In this document: one piece after another, positions 36,797 to 45,682 of the stretch | Layout of the letters: the number at the start of each line of letters is the position of its first letter | Position numbering within the stretch: position 1 is the stretch's first letter | NCBI RefSeq assembly: GCF_900536025.1 | Contig: NZ_UNOZ01000025.1 | Coordinates: 1 to 64,000, forward strand | Source: Pseudomonas reidholzensis | GTDB taxonomy: Bacteria > Pseudomonadota > Gammaproteobacteria > Pseudomonadales > Pseudomonadaceae | Reading direction: 5' to 3' | Length of the DNA stretch: 64,000 nucleotides | The notes under the pieces: generated by a model | Seen by the model: only the letters and a program-made list of their open reading frames with translations | Databases searched by the model: none | What the model was told of the DNA's origin: nothing | Translations under genes and position numbers: made by a program

Positions 36797-37740
36797 GCGA
36801 GGCGCCTCTGCAGCAAGCTGTGGTTCGCGAGGCGGCACGCTGGTACATCCGCCTGCATGAGGCCGCGCCGGAGGATGCGCAGCGAAAGCGCTTCGAGCAG
36901 TGGCGCAGCCAGCATCCCGACCATGAACGGGCCTGGCAGCTTGCCCAGCGGGTCAGCGGGCAGTGGCAAGGCATTCCAGACGGTGTGGGCTTGCGCACGC
37001 TTGATCGCGCGGACCGGCTGAGCCGCCGCGACGGACTCAAGGCGCTGATGCTGCTGATGACCGCTGGGGCCGCCACGTGGGTCGTCGGGCGCCATGACGG
37101 CTGGTCGGCAGACGAGCGAACCGCCGTCGGCGAGCAGCGCCAGATCGACCTCGCGGACGGCACTCGGCTGAACCTCAACACTGACAGCGCCGTGGATATT
37201 GCCTTCGATGACCACCAGCGGTTGATTCGCCTGCGGTCGGGGGAAGTGCTGGTCACCACAGGGCAAGATCCGCTCAACCGGCCGCTGCGGGTTGAGACCG
37301 TTCACGGCAACGTGTACCCCATCGGCACGCGGTTCAGCGTTCGCCTTGAGGATGACGATAGCCTGGTCACTGTGTATGGCGGTGCGGTCGACATTTGTCC
37401 AACGGGCCAGACCGATGCCACCCGCTTGAACGTCGGCAACCAGGCGCGCTTCGACAGCCTGGAGGTGATGACTGCGCAGCCGCTCATACCTGACAGTGAT
37501 GGCTGGAGCCTGGGCGTGCTGCGCGTTGAGCTGATGCCGCTTTCGACGTTCACCAGAGAGCTGAGCCGTTACCGGCCTGGTTGGGTACGCTGTGATCCGC
37601 AGATTGCCGACTTGCTCATCACCGGCGCCTTCCAATTGCGTGATACCGATCTGATCCTCAGCGCCGTGGCGCGGGCATTGCCCGTCAGTGTGGTGTACCG
37701 GACGCGCTATTGGGTCACGCTGCAGCCCCGCTCAGCCTGA
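36793..37740 (+). CDS. FecR-family anti-sigma / sigma regulator
   Basis: The protein has 315 residues. The N-terminal cytoplasmic DUF4880 part (ARWYIRLHEAAPEDAQRKRFEQW) binds the sigma factor. One membrane segment lies near 85-105 (LKALMLLMTAGAATWVVG), then the periplasmic FecR domain (LADGTRLNLNTDSAVDIAF, VETVHGNVYPIGTRFSV). It passes the signal from the receptor's N-terminal domain to the sigma factor. The start overlaps the sigma gene stop (ATGA), 80 bases before the receptor gene. Confidence 0.92.
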   Translation: MSEAPLQQAVVREAARWYIRLHEAAPEDAQRKRFEQWRSQHPDHERAWQLAQRVSGQWQGIPDGVGLRTLDRADRLSRRDGLKALMLLMTAGAATWVVGRHDGWSADERTAVGEQRQIDLADGTRLNLNTDSAVDIAFDDHQRLIRLRSGEVLVTTGQDPLNRPLRVETVHGNVYPIGTRFSVRLEDDDSLVTVYGGAVDICPTGQTDATRLNVGNQARFDSLEVMTAQPLIPDSDGWSLGVLRVELMPLSTFTRELSRYRPGWVRCDPQIADLLITGAFQLRDTDLILSAVARALPVSVVYRTRYWVTLQPRSA

Positions 37741-37820
37741 AAAAAACGCGTATCGCCTGTCCTGTTTTTCATTGCTGGCGTGTCCTTTCAGCAAACAGGT
37801 CTCATCGATACGGAGCATTC

Positions 37821-40238
37821 ATGCGTTTTTCACCCGGTTGGTCTTCTCTTGCCTGTGCCGTGCACGGTACAGCCCTGGCGCTGAGCGTCCTCGTGAGCCC
37901 GGCATCGATGGCGGCCTCCACTCAGCATTTCGCCATCCCGCCAGGCCCGCTCGGGCAGGTACTTTCGCGCTTCGCGGCGACGGCGGGCATCAATCTGGCC
38001 ATTGATCCTGCGCTGGTGCAGGGGCGGCAGAGCCAAGGGTTCGAAGGCGACGTCAGCCTCGCTACCGGCTTCGCTCGCCTGTTGTCGGGCAGCGGGCTGC
38101 GCGCGGCGTCCCAGGGCGCAGGTGTGTATGTGCTGGAGCCCTTGCCTCGAGACGATGCGGCGATCGAGATCGACCCGATACAAGTCGACGCGACCCGCCA
38201 ACTGCAGGAAAGCGGCACCGGGCCGGTGGCGGGTTACGTTGCCCGGCGCACGACGGTCGGCACCAAGACCGATACACCGATCAACGAAATCCCGCAGAGC
38301 ATCTCGGTGATCAGCCGTGATGAAATGGACCAGCGGGGTGTTCAGGATTTCAACTCGGCCGTGGCCTACACCCCGGGCATCCGCGTGCTCGACTACGCAG
38401 GCGGCCAGGGCGCGCCGGACATCTTCATGCGCGGTTTTCGCGCATTCAACCTGTTCGGTATCTATCAGGATGGCCTGCGTACGGGCTTCAACCAGTACGA
38501 CACCAATTTCGAGACCTTCGGGCTTGAGCGCGTCGATGTGATCAAGGGGCCAGCGTCGGTGCTGTACGGGCAAATGGCGCCGGGCGGCCTGGTCAACATG
38601 ACCAGCAAGCGGCCACAGGAAACCCCGATCCGCCATGTAGAAGTGCAAGGGGGCAGCTTCGAGCGTCGTCAGTTCGGGCTGGATATCGGCGACCAACTGG
38701 ACAGCGCCGGCACCCTCTTCGGGCGGGTCGTGGTGATTCAGCGCGACAGTGGCACGCAAGTCGACCACTCGCCCGATGATCGCACCTACATTGCTCCATC
38801 GTTGACCTGGAAGCCGGACGACGCCAACACCCTGACCCTGCTCTCCAGTTACAACAAGAGCAAGACCGGCGGTTCGGAACAGAGTTACCCAGCGATCGGT
38901 ACAGTGCTCAAGAGCCCTAACGGTCGTATCGACTCTGATATCAACCTGGGCTGGAAGGGCAGTTATTACCACGTCGAAACCACCTCGATCGGCGCCCTCT
39001 ACGAGCATCTGTTCGACAATGGCTGGAAGCTCCAGCAAAACCTGCGCTACATGCATTCCAAGGTTGGATTCCTCTCCAGCGGGCCGGACGAGGTACTCAA
39101 CGATGATGGCCGCACCCAGGACGTGGGCCTGCAATATCGCCCGAAAAGCAGCGACACGTTCATGCTCGACAACAATATCCAAGGCAGCTTCAACACCGGG
39201 ACGCTACAGCACACGCTGATCGCCGGTGTCGACTATTCCCATTACGACGCCGAAGAAATCCGCCGTAACGGCGACCCGGACCCCGACTTCGAAATGCTCG
39301 ACCTGTACAACCCCGTTTATGGTGGTGGGGCGATCTGGTATGACCCATTGCAACGCGACACCCGCAGCAAGATGCAGCAGGTCGGTGTGTACGTGCAGGA
39401 CCAGATCAAGCTGGATCGCTGGGCGTTGACCATCGGCGGTCGCGAAGACTGGGTCGAGGGCCATGAACAGGGGCTGTACTTCGGCACTGAACATGTCGAC
39501 ACCCAACAGCGTGACCACAAGTTCACCGGCCGTGTGGGGCTGGCTTACCTGTTCGACAACGGCATCACGCCCTATGCCAGCTACAGCACCTCGTTCCAGC
39601 CCAACCCGGATACCGATATGGCTGGCGTGTTGTTCAAGCCCACCGAAGGCAAACAATACGAAGTCGGGCTCAAATACCAGCCACCCGGATCGAACAGTTC
39701 GATCACGGTGTCGGCATTCGACTTGACCCAGAAGAATGTCACCACCGCCGATCCGCTCAATTCAGGCTTTTCCGTTCAGAGTGGTGAGGTGCGATCTCGT
39801 GGCATCGAAGTCGAAGGCAAGGCCAGCCTGACGCCCAACCTGAATGTGCTCGCGTCGTACGCCTACACGGATGCCAAGATCACTGAAGACACGCGGTACG
39901 AAGGCAACACGCCGCGCGCCATTCCTCGTCACACCGCTGCTGGCTGGCTTGACTACACCCTTGATACGGGGGTGTTCGCCGGTGTGGGTGCGGGTATCGG
40001 CCTGCGCTACATGGGGTCTTCCCAGAACATCCAGAACACCGTCAAAGCTGCGCATTACACGCTGACCGATGCCACGTTGCGGTATGACTTGAGCAATGTC
40101 GGGCTAACGGGCACCAAGATCTCCATCACGGGCACCAACCTGTTCGACAAGCGCTATTTCGAGCCGGGCTTCTACGAGAACTCGGTGCTGTACGGCAACC
40201 GCCGCAACGTGATCGCGACACTGGCTTTCGACTGGTAA
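37821..40238 (+). CDS. TonB-dependent siderophore-type receptor with signalling domain
   Basis: This 805-residue outer-membrane protein has a signal peptide at about 1-33 (ending PASMAAS), then an STN/secretin-like signalling domain (FAIPPGPLGQVLSRFAATAGINL, about 37-110). The plug includes TPINEIPQSISVISRDEM and LERVDVIKGPASVLYGQMAPGG. A 22-strand barrel ends in an aromatic residue (ATLAFDW). The STN domain and adjacent FecI/FecR genes show a signalling transporter. Ligand unknown; a ferric siderophore is the family default. CGGAG stands before the ATG at 37821. Its closeness to the vanillate genes could be chance or a link to catecholic ligands. Confidence 0.92.
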   Translation: MRFSPGWSSLACAVHGTALALSVLVSPASMAASTQHFAIPPGPLGQVLSRFAATAGINLAIDPALVQGRQSQGFEGDVSLATGFARLLSGSGLRAASQGAGVYVLEPLPRDDAAIEIDPIQVDATRQLQESGTGPVAGYVARRTTVGTKTDTPINEIPQSISVISRDEMDQRGVQDFNSAVAYTPGIRVLDYAGGQGAPDIFMRGFRAFNLFGIYQDGLRTGFNQYDTNFETFGLERVDVIKGPASVLYGQMAPGGLVNMTSKRPQETPIRHVEVQGGSFERRQFGLDIGDQLDSAGTLFGRVVVIQRDSGTQVDHSPDDRTYIAPSLTWKPDDANTLTLLSSYNKSKTGGSEQSYPAIGTVLKSPNGRIDSDINLGWKGSYYHVETTSIGALYEHLFDNGWKLQQNLRYMHSKVGFLSSGPDEVLNDDGRTQDVGLQYRPKSSDTFMLDNNIQGSFNTGTLQHTLIAGVDYSHYDAEEIRRNGDPDPDFEMLDLYNPVYGGGAIWYDPLQRDTRSKMQQVGVYVQDQIKLDRWALTIGGREDWVEGHEQGLYFGTEHVDTQQRDHKFTGRVGLAYLFDNGITPYASYSTSFQPNPDTDMAGVLFKPTEGKQYEVGLKYQPPGSNSSITVSAFDLTQKNVTTADPLNSGFSVQSGEVRSRGIEVEGKASLTPNLNVLASYAYTDAKITEDTRYEGNTPRAIPRHTAAGWLDYTLDTGVFAGVGAGIGLRYMGSSQNIQNTVKAAHYTLTDATLRYDLSNVGLTGTKISITGTNLFDKRYFEPGFYENSVLYGNRRNVIATLAFDW

Positions 40239-40246
40239 CAGCGGGC

Positions 40247-40285
40247 ATTCGCTCGCCACAGGTTAACGGACCGCCTGTGGCAGCG
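40247..40285 (+). terminator. Hairpin after the receptor gene
   Basis: TCGCCACAGG faces CCTGTGGCAGCGA with a short loop, just past the receptor stop. No T run follows, so a factor-independent terminator is possible but weak. Confidence 0.45.
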
Positions 40286-40294
40286 AACCACCAA

Positions 40295-40310
40295 TCAATG
40301 GATCCATTGA
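40295..40310. promoter_or_regulatory. VanR operator candidate, distal site
   Basis: TCAATGGATCCATTGA is a perfect 16-base palindrome 135 bases before vanA. It has the same GGATCC core as the published Caulobacter VanR site ATTGGATCCAAT. A second, longer palindrome follows at 40396-40417. Confidence 0.75.
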
Positions 40311-40395
40311 AACTTAGAAAACGAACATCATCCGATAATCGCCCACGAGATTCCCACAAAACGGCTTACATCATTGACCAAACTGCTCTCCTGAA

Positions 40396-40417
40396 TATTT
40401 AATGGATCCATTAAATA
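40396..40417. promoter_or_regulatory. VanR operator candidate, proximal site
   Basis: This is a perfect 22-base palindrome centred on AATGGATCCATT, ending 28 bases before the vanA start. It probably covers the promoter or the transcription start, which would let VanR block vanAB until vanillate is present. Confidence 0.8.
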
Positions 40418-40445
40418 AAAACAATCGCTGTCCCGGAGAGCCCCC

Positions 40446-41513
40446 ATGTACCCCAAAAACACTTGGTATGTCGCCTGCACCCCTGACGAAATAGACGCCA
40501 AACCCCTAGGGCGGCAGATCTGCGGTGAAAAAATCGTTTTCTACCGAGGCCACGAGGGGCGCGTCGCCGCCGTGGAGGATTTTTGCCCGCATCGCGGTGC
40601 ACCGCTGTCACTGGGGTATGTCGAAAACGGAAACCTCGTGTGTGGTTACCACGGCCTGGTGATGGGCTGCGACGGCAAGACAGTCGAGATGCCAGGCCAG
40701 CGGGTCAGGGGCTTTCCATGCAACAAGACGTTCGCCGTCGTCGAGCGTCATGGCTTCATCTGGGTTTGGCCGGGTGACCTGTCACAGGCAGACCCCAGCC
40801 TGATCCCCCACCTGGAATGGGCGCAAAGCGAAGACTGGGCCTATGGCGGCGGGTTGTTCCACATCGGCTGTGATTACCGCCTGATGATCGACAACCTGAT
40901 GGACCTGACCCACGAAACCTACGTACACGCCTCGAGCATTGGTCAGAAGGAAATCGACGAAGCGCCGCCGGTCACCACCGTCACTGGCGACGAAGTGGTG
41001 ACCGCCCGACACATGGAAAACATCATGGCACCGCCCTTCTGGCGCATGGCCCTGCGCGGCAACGGCCTGGCCGACGATGTGCCGGTCGACCGCTGGCAGA
41101 TCTGCCACTTCACACCGCCCAGCCACGTGCTGATCGAAGTGGGCGTGGCCCATGCCGGCAAGGGCGGTTACCAAGCCGAGGCGCAGCACAAGGCGTCGAG
41201 TATCGTGGTCGACTTCATCACGCCGGAGACCGACACCTCGATCTGGTACTTCTGGGGCATGGCGCGCAACTTCGCACCGCAGGATGAAGCCCTCACGGCG
41301 AGCATTCGCGAAGGCCAGGGCAAGATCTTCAGTGAAGACCTGGAGATGCTCGAACGGCAGCAGCAAAACCTGCTCGCCAACCCGCAACGCAACCTGCTCA
41401 AGCTCAACATCGATGCGGGCGGCGTGCAGTCTCGCAAGATTCTCGAGCGCCTGATCGCTAAAGAAAACGCCCCTCATGACCCGCTGATCGCGACCAGCGC
41501 CCAGCCTGCCTGA
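40446..41513 (+). CDS. vanA: Vanillate O-demethylase, oxygenase subunit
   Basis: This 355-residue Rieske non-heme iron oxygenase removes the O-methyl group of vanillate, giving protocatechuate and formaldehyde. The Rieske ligands are C47/H49 (CPHRG) and C66/H69 (CGYHG). The mononuclear iron site is in DNLMDLTHETYVHAS, with the downstream acidic ligand of the family. GGAGAG lies 6 bases before the ATG. It needs VanB for electrons; its gene follows after 11 bases. Confidence 0.96.
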   Translation: MYPKNTWYVACTPDEIDAKPLGRQICGEKIVFYRGHEGRVAAVEDFCPHRGAPLSLGYVENGNLVCGYHGLVMGCDGKTVEMPGQRVRGFPCNKTFAVVERHGFIWVWPGDLSQADPSLIPHLEWAQSEDWAYGGGLFHIGCDYRLMIDNLMDLTHETYVHASSIGQKEIDEAPPVTTVTGDEVVTARHMENIMAPPFWRMALRGNGLADDVPVDRWQICHFTPPSHVLIEVGVAHAGKGGYQAEAQHKASSIVVDFITPETDTSIWYFWGMARNFAPQDEALTASIREGQGKIFSEDLEMLERQQQNLLANPQRNLLKLNIDAGGVQSRKILERLIAKENAPHDPLIATSAQPA

Positions 41514-41524
41514 GGAGAGTGCAC

Positions 41525-42475
41525 ATGATCGACGCCGTAGTGGTATCCCGTCACACCGAAGCACAGGACATCTGCAGCTTCGAACTGGCCGCGGCCGATG
41601 GCAGCCCGCTGCCAGCCTTCAGCCCTGGCGCGCATATCGACGTGCACTTGCCCGACGGGCTCGTGCGCCAGTATTCGCTGTGCAACCACCCTGAGGAACG
41701 CCACCGTTACGTGATCGGCGTACTCAACGACCCTGCCTCACGGGGCGGCTCGCGCGGCCTGCACGAACAGCTTCAGAGCGGTGCACGGCTGCGCATCAGC
41801 GAGCCGCGCAACCTGTTCCCCTTGGCCCCGGACGCCCGGCGCAGCCTGCTCTTTGCGGGCGGTATCGGCATTACCCCGATTTTGAGCATGGCCGAGCACC
41901 TGGCACAGTGTGGCGCCGATTTCGAGCTGCATTATTGCGCCCGCTCCAGCGAGCGCGCGGCCTTCATCCAGCGTATTCGTAGCGCGCCGTATGCTGACCG
42001 GTTGTTCGTACACTTCGATGAACAGCCAGAAACCGCACTCGACATCGTCAACGTGCTGGCCGAACCCCACGGCGACACTCACCTGTATGTCTGCGGCCCA
42101 GGTGGCTTCATGCAGCACGTGCTGGATAACGCCAAGGCGCAGGGTTGGCAGGAGCCCTGCCTGCACCGCGAGTACTTCGCCGCAGCGCCGGCCAGTACCG
42201 CTACCGACGGTAGTTTTTCGGTACAGGTGGGCAGCACCGGCCAAGTCTTCGACGTGCCTGCCGACCAGACGGTGGCGCAGGTGCTGGAGCGGCACGGCAT
42301 CGAGATCGCCCTGTCCTGCGAACAAGGTATTTGCGGCACATGCCTGACGCGTGTGCTGGAGGGGGTGCCGGAACACCGCGACCTATTTCTGACGGAACAG
42401 GAGCAGGCGCTCAATGACCAGTTCACCCCCTGCTGCTCGCGTTCGAAAACGCCACTGCTGGTGCTCGACATCTGA
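41525..42475 (+). CDS. vanB: Vanillate O-demethylase, reductase subunit
   Basis: The protein has 316 residues. A ferredoxin-reductase part binds flavin (RQYSLCNHPEERHRY) and NAD(P)H (LLFAGGIGITPILSMAEHL). A C-terminal plant-type [2Fe-2S] domain has the cluster cysteines in CEQGICGTCLTRVLEG and CCSRS. It passes electrons from NADH to VanA. The ATG at 41525 follows GAGGAG; a GTG six bases earlier is less likely. It ends 7 bases from the end of the convergent vanR gene. Confidence 0.95.
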   Translation: MIDAVVVSRHTEAQDICSFELAAADGSPLPAFSPGAHIDVHLPDGLVRQYSLCNHPEERHRYVIGVLNDPASRGGSRGLHEQLQSGARLRISEPRNLFPLAPDARRSLLFAGGIGITPILSMAEHLAQCGADFELHYCARSSERAAFIQRIRSAPYADRLFVHFDEQPETALDIVNVLAEPHGDTHLYVCGPGGFMQHVLDNAKAQGWQEPCLHREYFAAAPASTATDGSFSVQVGSTGQVFDVPADQTVAQVLERHGIEIALSCEQGICGTCLTRVLEGVPEHRDLFLTEQEQALNDQFTPCCSRSKTPLLVLDI

Positions 42476-42481
42476 ACGAGG

Positions 42482-43216
42482 TCAAGACGAGGGCATGATG
42501 ACCTTCATGCGCTCGTCCGCCGCAGGCCCGGCAAACGTCTCCGCGTAACGCAGGGTGGCATTGGCGTGCTCGCGCATGAGCGCTTCGGCGCGTGCACCCT
42601 GCCCGCTCACCAAGGCATCGAACACCGAATGGTGCTGCATGTGGGCATAGTTGAAGCGCCGGTATTCACGCGCCAGGTCGTGGCGGTCCACCGCTAATGC
42701 AGTGACCGAAGCAAACGGCAGGTGGTCATTGCGCGCCAGGGCATCAGCGATGGCCGGGTTGTGGCTGGCCTCGACGATCACCTGGTGAAAGCGCATGTTC
42801 AGGTCGTGGTAGACCTGCAGGTCATCTTCGGTGACAAAGCCTTTGTTGAACAGCTGATCGCCTTCGACCAGGCAGCACTGCAACGCCGCCTGGGCATCAA
42901 GCGTCAACCCGCGCTCTGCAGCCTGGCGGGCGGCCAGACCTTCGAGCACACCACGCACCTCGACCGCACCGGCGATATCCTCTGCGCTGACCGAGCGCAC
43001 CTGGAACCCCCTCCCGCCAAAACGCACCAGCAGGCCTTCCTGTTCCAGCGTGCGAAACGCCATCCGCACCGGCATGCGCGAAACGCCGAACAGCTCGGCG
43101 GTGGGGATTTCCATCAACCGCGCGCCGGCCGCCAGCTCACCCGAGGCGATCATCTTGCGCAACGCGCTGAGTACCAACTGACCGGGCTTACTCATCCAGG
43201 CAACTTCCACAGACAT
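42482..43216 (-). CDS. vanR: GntR/FCD-family regulator, VanR type
   Basis: The protein has 244 residues. The N-terminal winged helix (LSALRKMIASGELAAGARL, FGVSRMPVRMAFRTLEQEGLL) is followed by an FCD ligand domain with metal/ligand residues (DDLQVYHDLNMRFHQVIVEASHN, HMQHHSVFDAL). It is the expected repressor of vanAB, released by vanillate, and it lies 44 bases behind the transporter gene in the same direction. Start could also be the ATG at 43195. Operators with the GGATCC palindrome occur at 40297, 40396, 44777 and 44927. Confidence 0.9.
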   Translation of the reverse strand: MSVEVAWMSKPGQLVLSALRKMIASGELAAGARLMEIPTAELFGVSRMPVRMAFRTLEQEGLLVRFGGRGFQVRSVSAEDIAGAVEVRGVLEGLAARQAAERGLTLDAQAALQCCLVEGDQLFNKGFVTEDDLQVYHDLNMRFHQVIVEASHNPAIADALARNDHLPFASVTALAVDRHDLAREYRRFNYAHMQHHSVFDALVSGQGARAEALMREHANATLRYAETFAGPAADERMKVIMPSS

Positions 43217-43260
43217 GGGCCGCCATCTTAGCGTAAGCCACGCGCCCGTTGGGCCCGCGA

Positions 43261-44592
43261 TTAAGCGCTGGCCATCGTCGGCTGCGCCGAGCCGGCCGCA
43301 GGCTTGAGCAACAGCAGGCAAGCCGCCGCCATCACGAAAACGCTGGCAAACACGCCATACAAGTGCAGGGGCTGCCAGCCGCCATCGAGCAACATGCCGG
43401 CCACCGTCGGTGACAGGATCGCGCCGATCCGGCCGATACCGATCCCCCAACCTACCCCGGTGGCCCGCACCGAAGCGTCATAGACCACCGGTGACAAGGC
43501 ATACAGACCGGCCACGCAGCCGTTGGAGAACAGCCCGATCAACAACCCCAGGGCCAGGATGCCGCTGACCGACGAGCCGCTGACCACGAACAGCACCAGC
43601 AACCCCGCGGTCACCAGCATGAACATCGCCAGCACGCGGCTCAGCGGCCAGCGCGAGGAGAGGCCGCCGATCAACGCCGCGCCGACGATCCCGCCGACGC
43701 TCAGCAGCACCCCACCGGTGATGCCCTGCTGCGCCGTCAAGCCGGCGGCGACGAGCAGCTTTGGGGTCCAGCTCATGACGAAATAGAAGCCGAACATCAC
43801 CAGGAAGAACAGCAACCAGATCACCAGCGTCGTGCGGCGCATGGCGGGGGCCAGCAACTGCCCGAACCCAGTGGCGGCACCCGCTGCCCGAAGCGTTGGC
43901 GCAGGTAACACTTGCAACGCCGGCTGCCCCATTTTCAATGCCAGCCGATTGATCCTCGCCAGCGCATTGGGCGGACGACGCATCAGCAGGAAGTCCACCG
44001 ACTCGGGCAGCCACAGCAGCACCACTGGAATCACCAGCAGGGTGACGACGCCGCCAAACAGGAAGACCGAGCGCCAACCCCACTGGCCCAGCAGCCAGAC
44101 CGCCAGCAAGCCACCCAGCGTCGCGCCCAGGGCGTAACCGGTCGACTGCAGGCTGACCGCCAGGCCACGCCAGCGCTTGCTGGCAAATTCACTGGCGATC
44201 ACGTTGCTGCTGGCCAGAATGCCGCCGATGCCCAGGCCGGTGAGGCCGCGCAGCAGCGCCAGTTGCACAGGGGTCTGACTCATGGCCGAGAGCAGCATGC
44301 CGATGCCCGAAAGCGCGAGGCAGAACAGGATCAATGGGCGTCGGCCAACACGGTCGGCCCATGGCGCGATGAACAGCGAGCCGGCCGCCATGCCGAACAG
44401 GCCGGCGCTCAGGAGCAGCCCTACCTGCGCGCCCCCCAAGCCCCATTGTGCAGACACCGAGGCCGCGGTGAATGCCATGACCAGCACGTCGAAGCCATCG
44501 ATCATGTTCAGCAGGATACAGATGCCAATGGCCAGGCACTGGAATCGGCTCATCGGACCATTGTCCAGATGCTGATTGAGGGTATTGGTCAT
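43261..44592 (-). CDS. vanK: Aromatic-acid:H+ symporter (MFS, AAHS family)
   Basis: This 443-residue protein has 12 membrane helices. The AAHS signature is in helix 1 (MIDGFDVLVMAFTA) and the loop 2-3 motif is GSLFIAPWADRVGRRPL. It probably brings vanillate or related aromatic acids in. The symbol follows context; it could equally be named pcaK-like. The ATG at 44592 was taken because the frame extension to 44649 is not family-like. It forms an operon with vanR, and an operator-like palindrome stands about 185 bases upstream. Confidence 0.85.
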   Translation of the reverse strand: MTNTLNQHLDNGPMSRFQCLAIGICILLNMIDGFDVLVMAFTAASVSAQWGLGGAQVGLLLSAGLFGMAAGSLFIAPWADRVGRRPLILFCLALSGIGMLLSAMSQTPVQLALLRGLTGLGIGGILASSNVIASEFASKRWRGLAVSLQSTGYALGATLGGLLAVWLLGQWGWRSVFLFGGVVTLLVIPVVLLWLPESVDFLLMRRPPNALARINRLALKMGQPALQVLPAPTLRAAGAATGFGQLLAPAMRRTTLVIWLLFFLVMFGFYFVMSWTPKLLVAAGLTAQQGITGGVLLSVGGIVGAALIGGLSSRWPLSRVLAMFMLVTAGLLVLFVVSGSSVSGILALGLLIGLFSNGCVAGLYALSPVVYDASVRATGVGWGIGIGRIGAILSPTVAGMLLDGGWQPLHLYGVFASVFVMAAACLLLLKPAAGSAQPTMASA

Positions 44593-44776
44593 GGAGTCAC
44601 CCGCTGACCCAGGGTGGTCACAGGCGTAAAGACAGACGCACACACGCAAGTGAGGCGGCAGAAACCGTGATGGTCCCGTGCCTCTGGTAAGCCGTTCATG
44701 ACTGAACCCTTTTGTAATTGTTGTCGCATACGGCCGGGAGGGCTCCCGCCGTTGTCAGGCAGTAATCAACCAGATA

Positions 44777-44786
44777 ATGGATCCAT
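44777..44786. promoter_or_regulatory. VanR operator candidate upstream of the transporter gene
   Basis: ATGGATCCAT is the same core palindrome as in the two vanAB sites, here 185 bases before the vanK start. It suggests autoregulation of vanK-vanR. The stretch 44593-44986 is otherwise AT-rich and without a gene. Confidence 0.6.
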
Positions 44787-44926
44787 GAGCAACGTGGCCA
44801 ATTTCGGGTAGGTACAGCTTTTCGATAGGAGATGACCCATTTTCGATTTTGTAATCTTAAATCTCATATCTTTCATTTACTTAGATAATCAATGAAGTCG
44901 TGCGTTTATCGAACACAAGAATCCAT

Positions 44927-44934
44927 TGGATCCA
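44927..44934. promoter_or_regulatory. Possible second VanR site, distal
   Basis: TGGATCCA lies inside CCATTGGATCCACA, which matches the Caulobacter operator at 10 of 12 positions. It stands 335 bases from vanK, close to the right direct repeat, so a role is uncertain. Confidence 0.35.
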
Positions 44935-45024
44935 CAGAAGGATAAAGAGACACCCAGAAATCGACCCGGGATCCCGCTGGCCCAAAGGGGTGAGAAATCC
45001 GATTTATTCCCTTCCTTGTAGGCC

Positions 45025-45285
45025 ATTTCCTAAACATACTTCTGCCGCAGTTTTTCCGTCGCGGGTGATCTAGGTGCGCTCTAGTCTCGGCAGGTCGCTG
45101 AAACCCAGCGATCGGCTTTGACAGGCCGCGACGATCACAATGCATCGGTTTGCCGTTTATGGCGGCTGTGCATGGGGCACGCTTGCGTGCGCCGGTTTTT
45201 GTGTTCGCCGGTCTGTCAACCTATGCACTGCTGCCACCTTTCTGTTTGACAGCGGATTGGCGGAGGCCCTACCGAGAACACAACC
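45025..45285 (+). ncRNA. Structured leader upstream of DUF6124 gene (right copy)
   Basis: The stems of the left copy recur: GTCGCTG/CAGCGAT at 45094-45100 and 45106-45112 (U-A replaced by C-G, terminal C replaced by U to give G-U), the long stem 45161-45173 with 45223-45235 (now one mismatch), GCACG-CTTG-CGTGC, and CCGG/CCGG with changes only in the loop. The outer closing pair is weaker than in the left copy. Confidence 0.55.
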
Positions 45286-45528
45286 ATGCTTAAGATCGTT
45301 CCCGACCCGCCTCACCCTCCCCACTCCCTTGAAGACACCCTCGTCCAGGCCACCGGGTACGCCCTGTGCGCGCAGGCTGTGGCTCATCAGGCCCTTTTGC
45401 TGCAGCCCAAATCGCCCGCTTCGGTTTTGATCATGGCCGCGATGCATGAAGTGGAGACGCTGCGTGGGCTGCTTGAATCGGCGTTGATTCAGGTGCAGAT
45501 GCCAGCGCAGCCGCGGCCGGTGCACTGA
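45286..45528 (+). CDS. DUF6124 family protein (right copy)
   Basis: This 80-residue protein differs from the left copy at only five positions, for example HPPHPPHS for HPPHHPHS and QPKSPAS for QPRSPVS. The intact frame and conservative changes suggest it is still functional or was copied recently. Function unknown. It follows the second structured leader. Confidence 0.7.
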   Translation: MLKIVPDPPHPPHSLEDTLVQATGYALCAQAVAHQALLLQPKSPASVLIMAAMHEVETLRGLLESALIQVQMPAQPRPVH

Positions 45529-45553
45529 TGCGCAGGTGATGTGTCGTCTGTTT

Positions 45554-45649
45554 GGGCCCTATCGCGGGCAAGCCCGCTCCTACAGGGGTACGTGCAAGCA
45601 CTGGCATGGCGCGCTGTCTGTAGGAGCGGGCTTGCCCGCGATAGCGCCC
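45554..45649. repeat. REPIN: two inverted REP sequences (right copy)
   Basis: Arms 45554-45586 and 45618-45649 match the left copy's REPIN with one arm substitution (CCC for CGC at 45557-45559) and a loop of similar size. Confidence 0.8.
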
Positions 45650-45682
45650 GGACAGGCACTGATGACTTTAAGGAGATGGACC

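Noticed and set aside
37783..37788. TCCTTT upstream of the receptor as a FecI-type -10
   Set aside because: No matching -35 (GGAAAT-like) lies at the proper distance.
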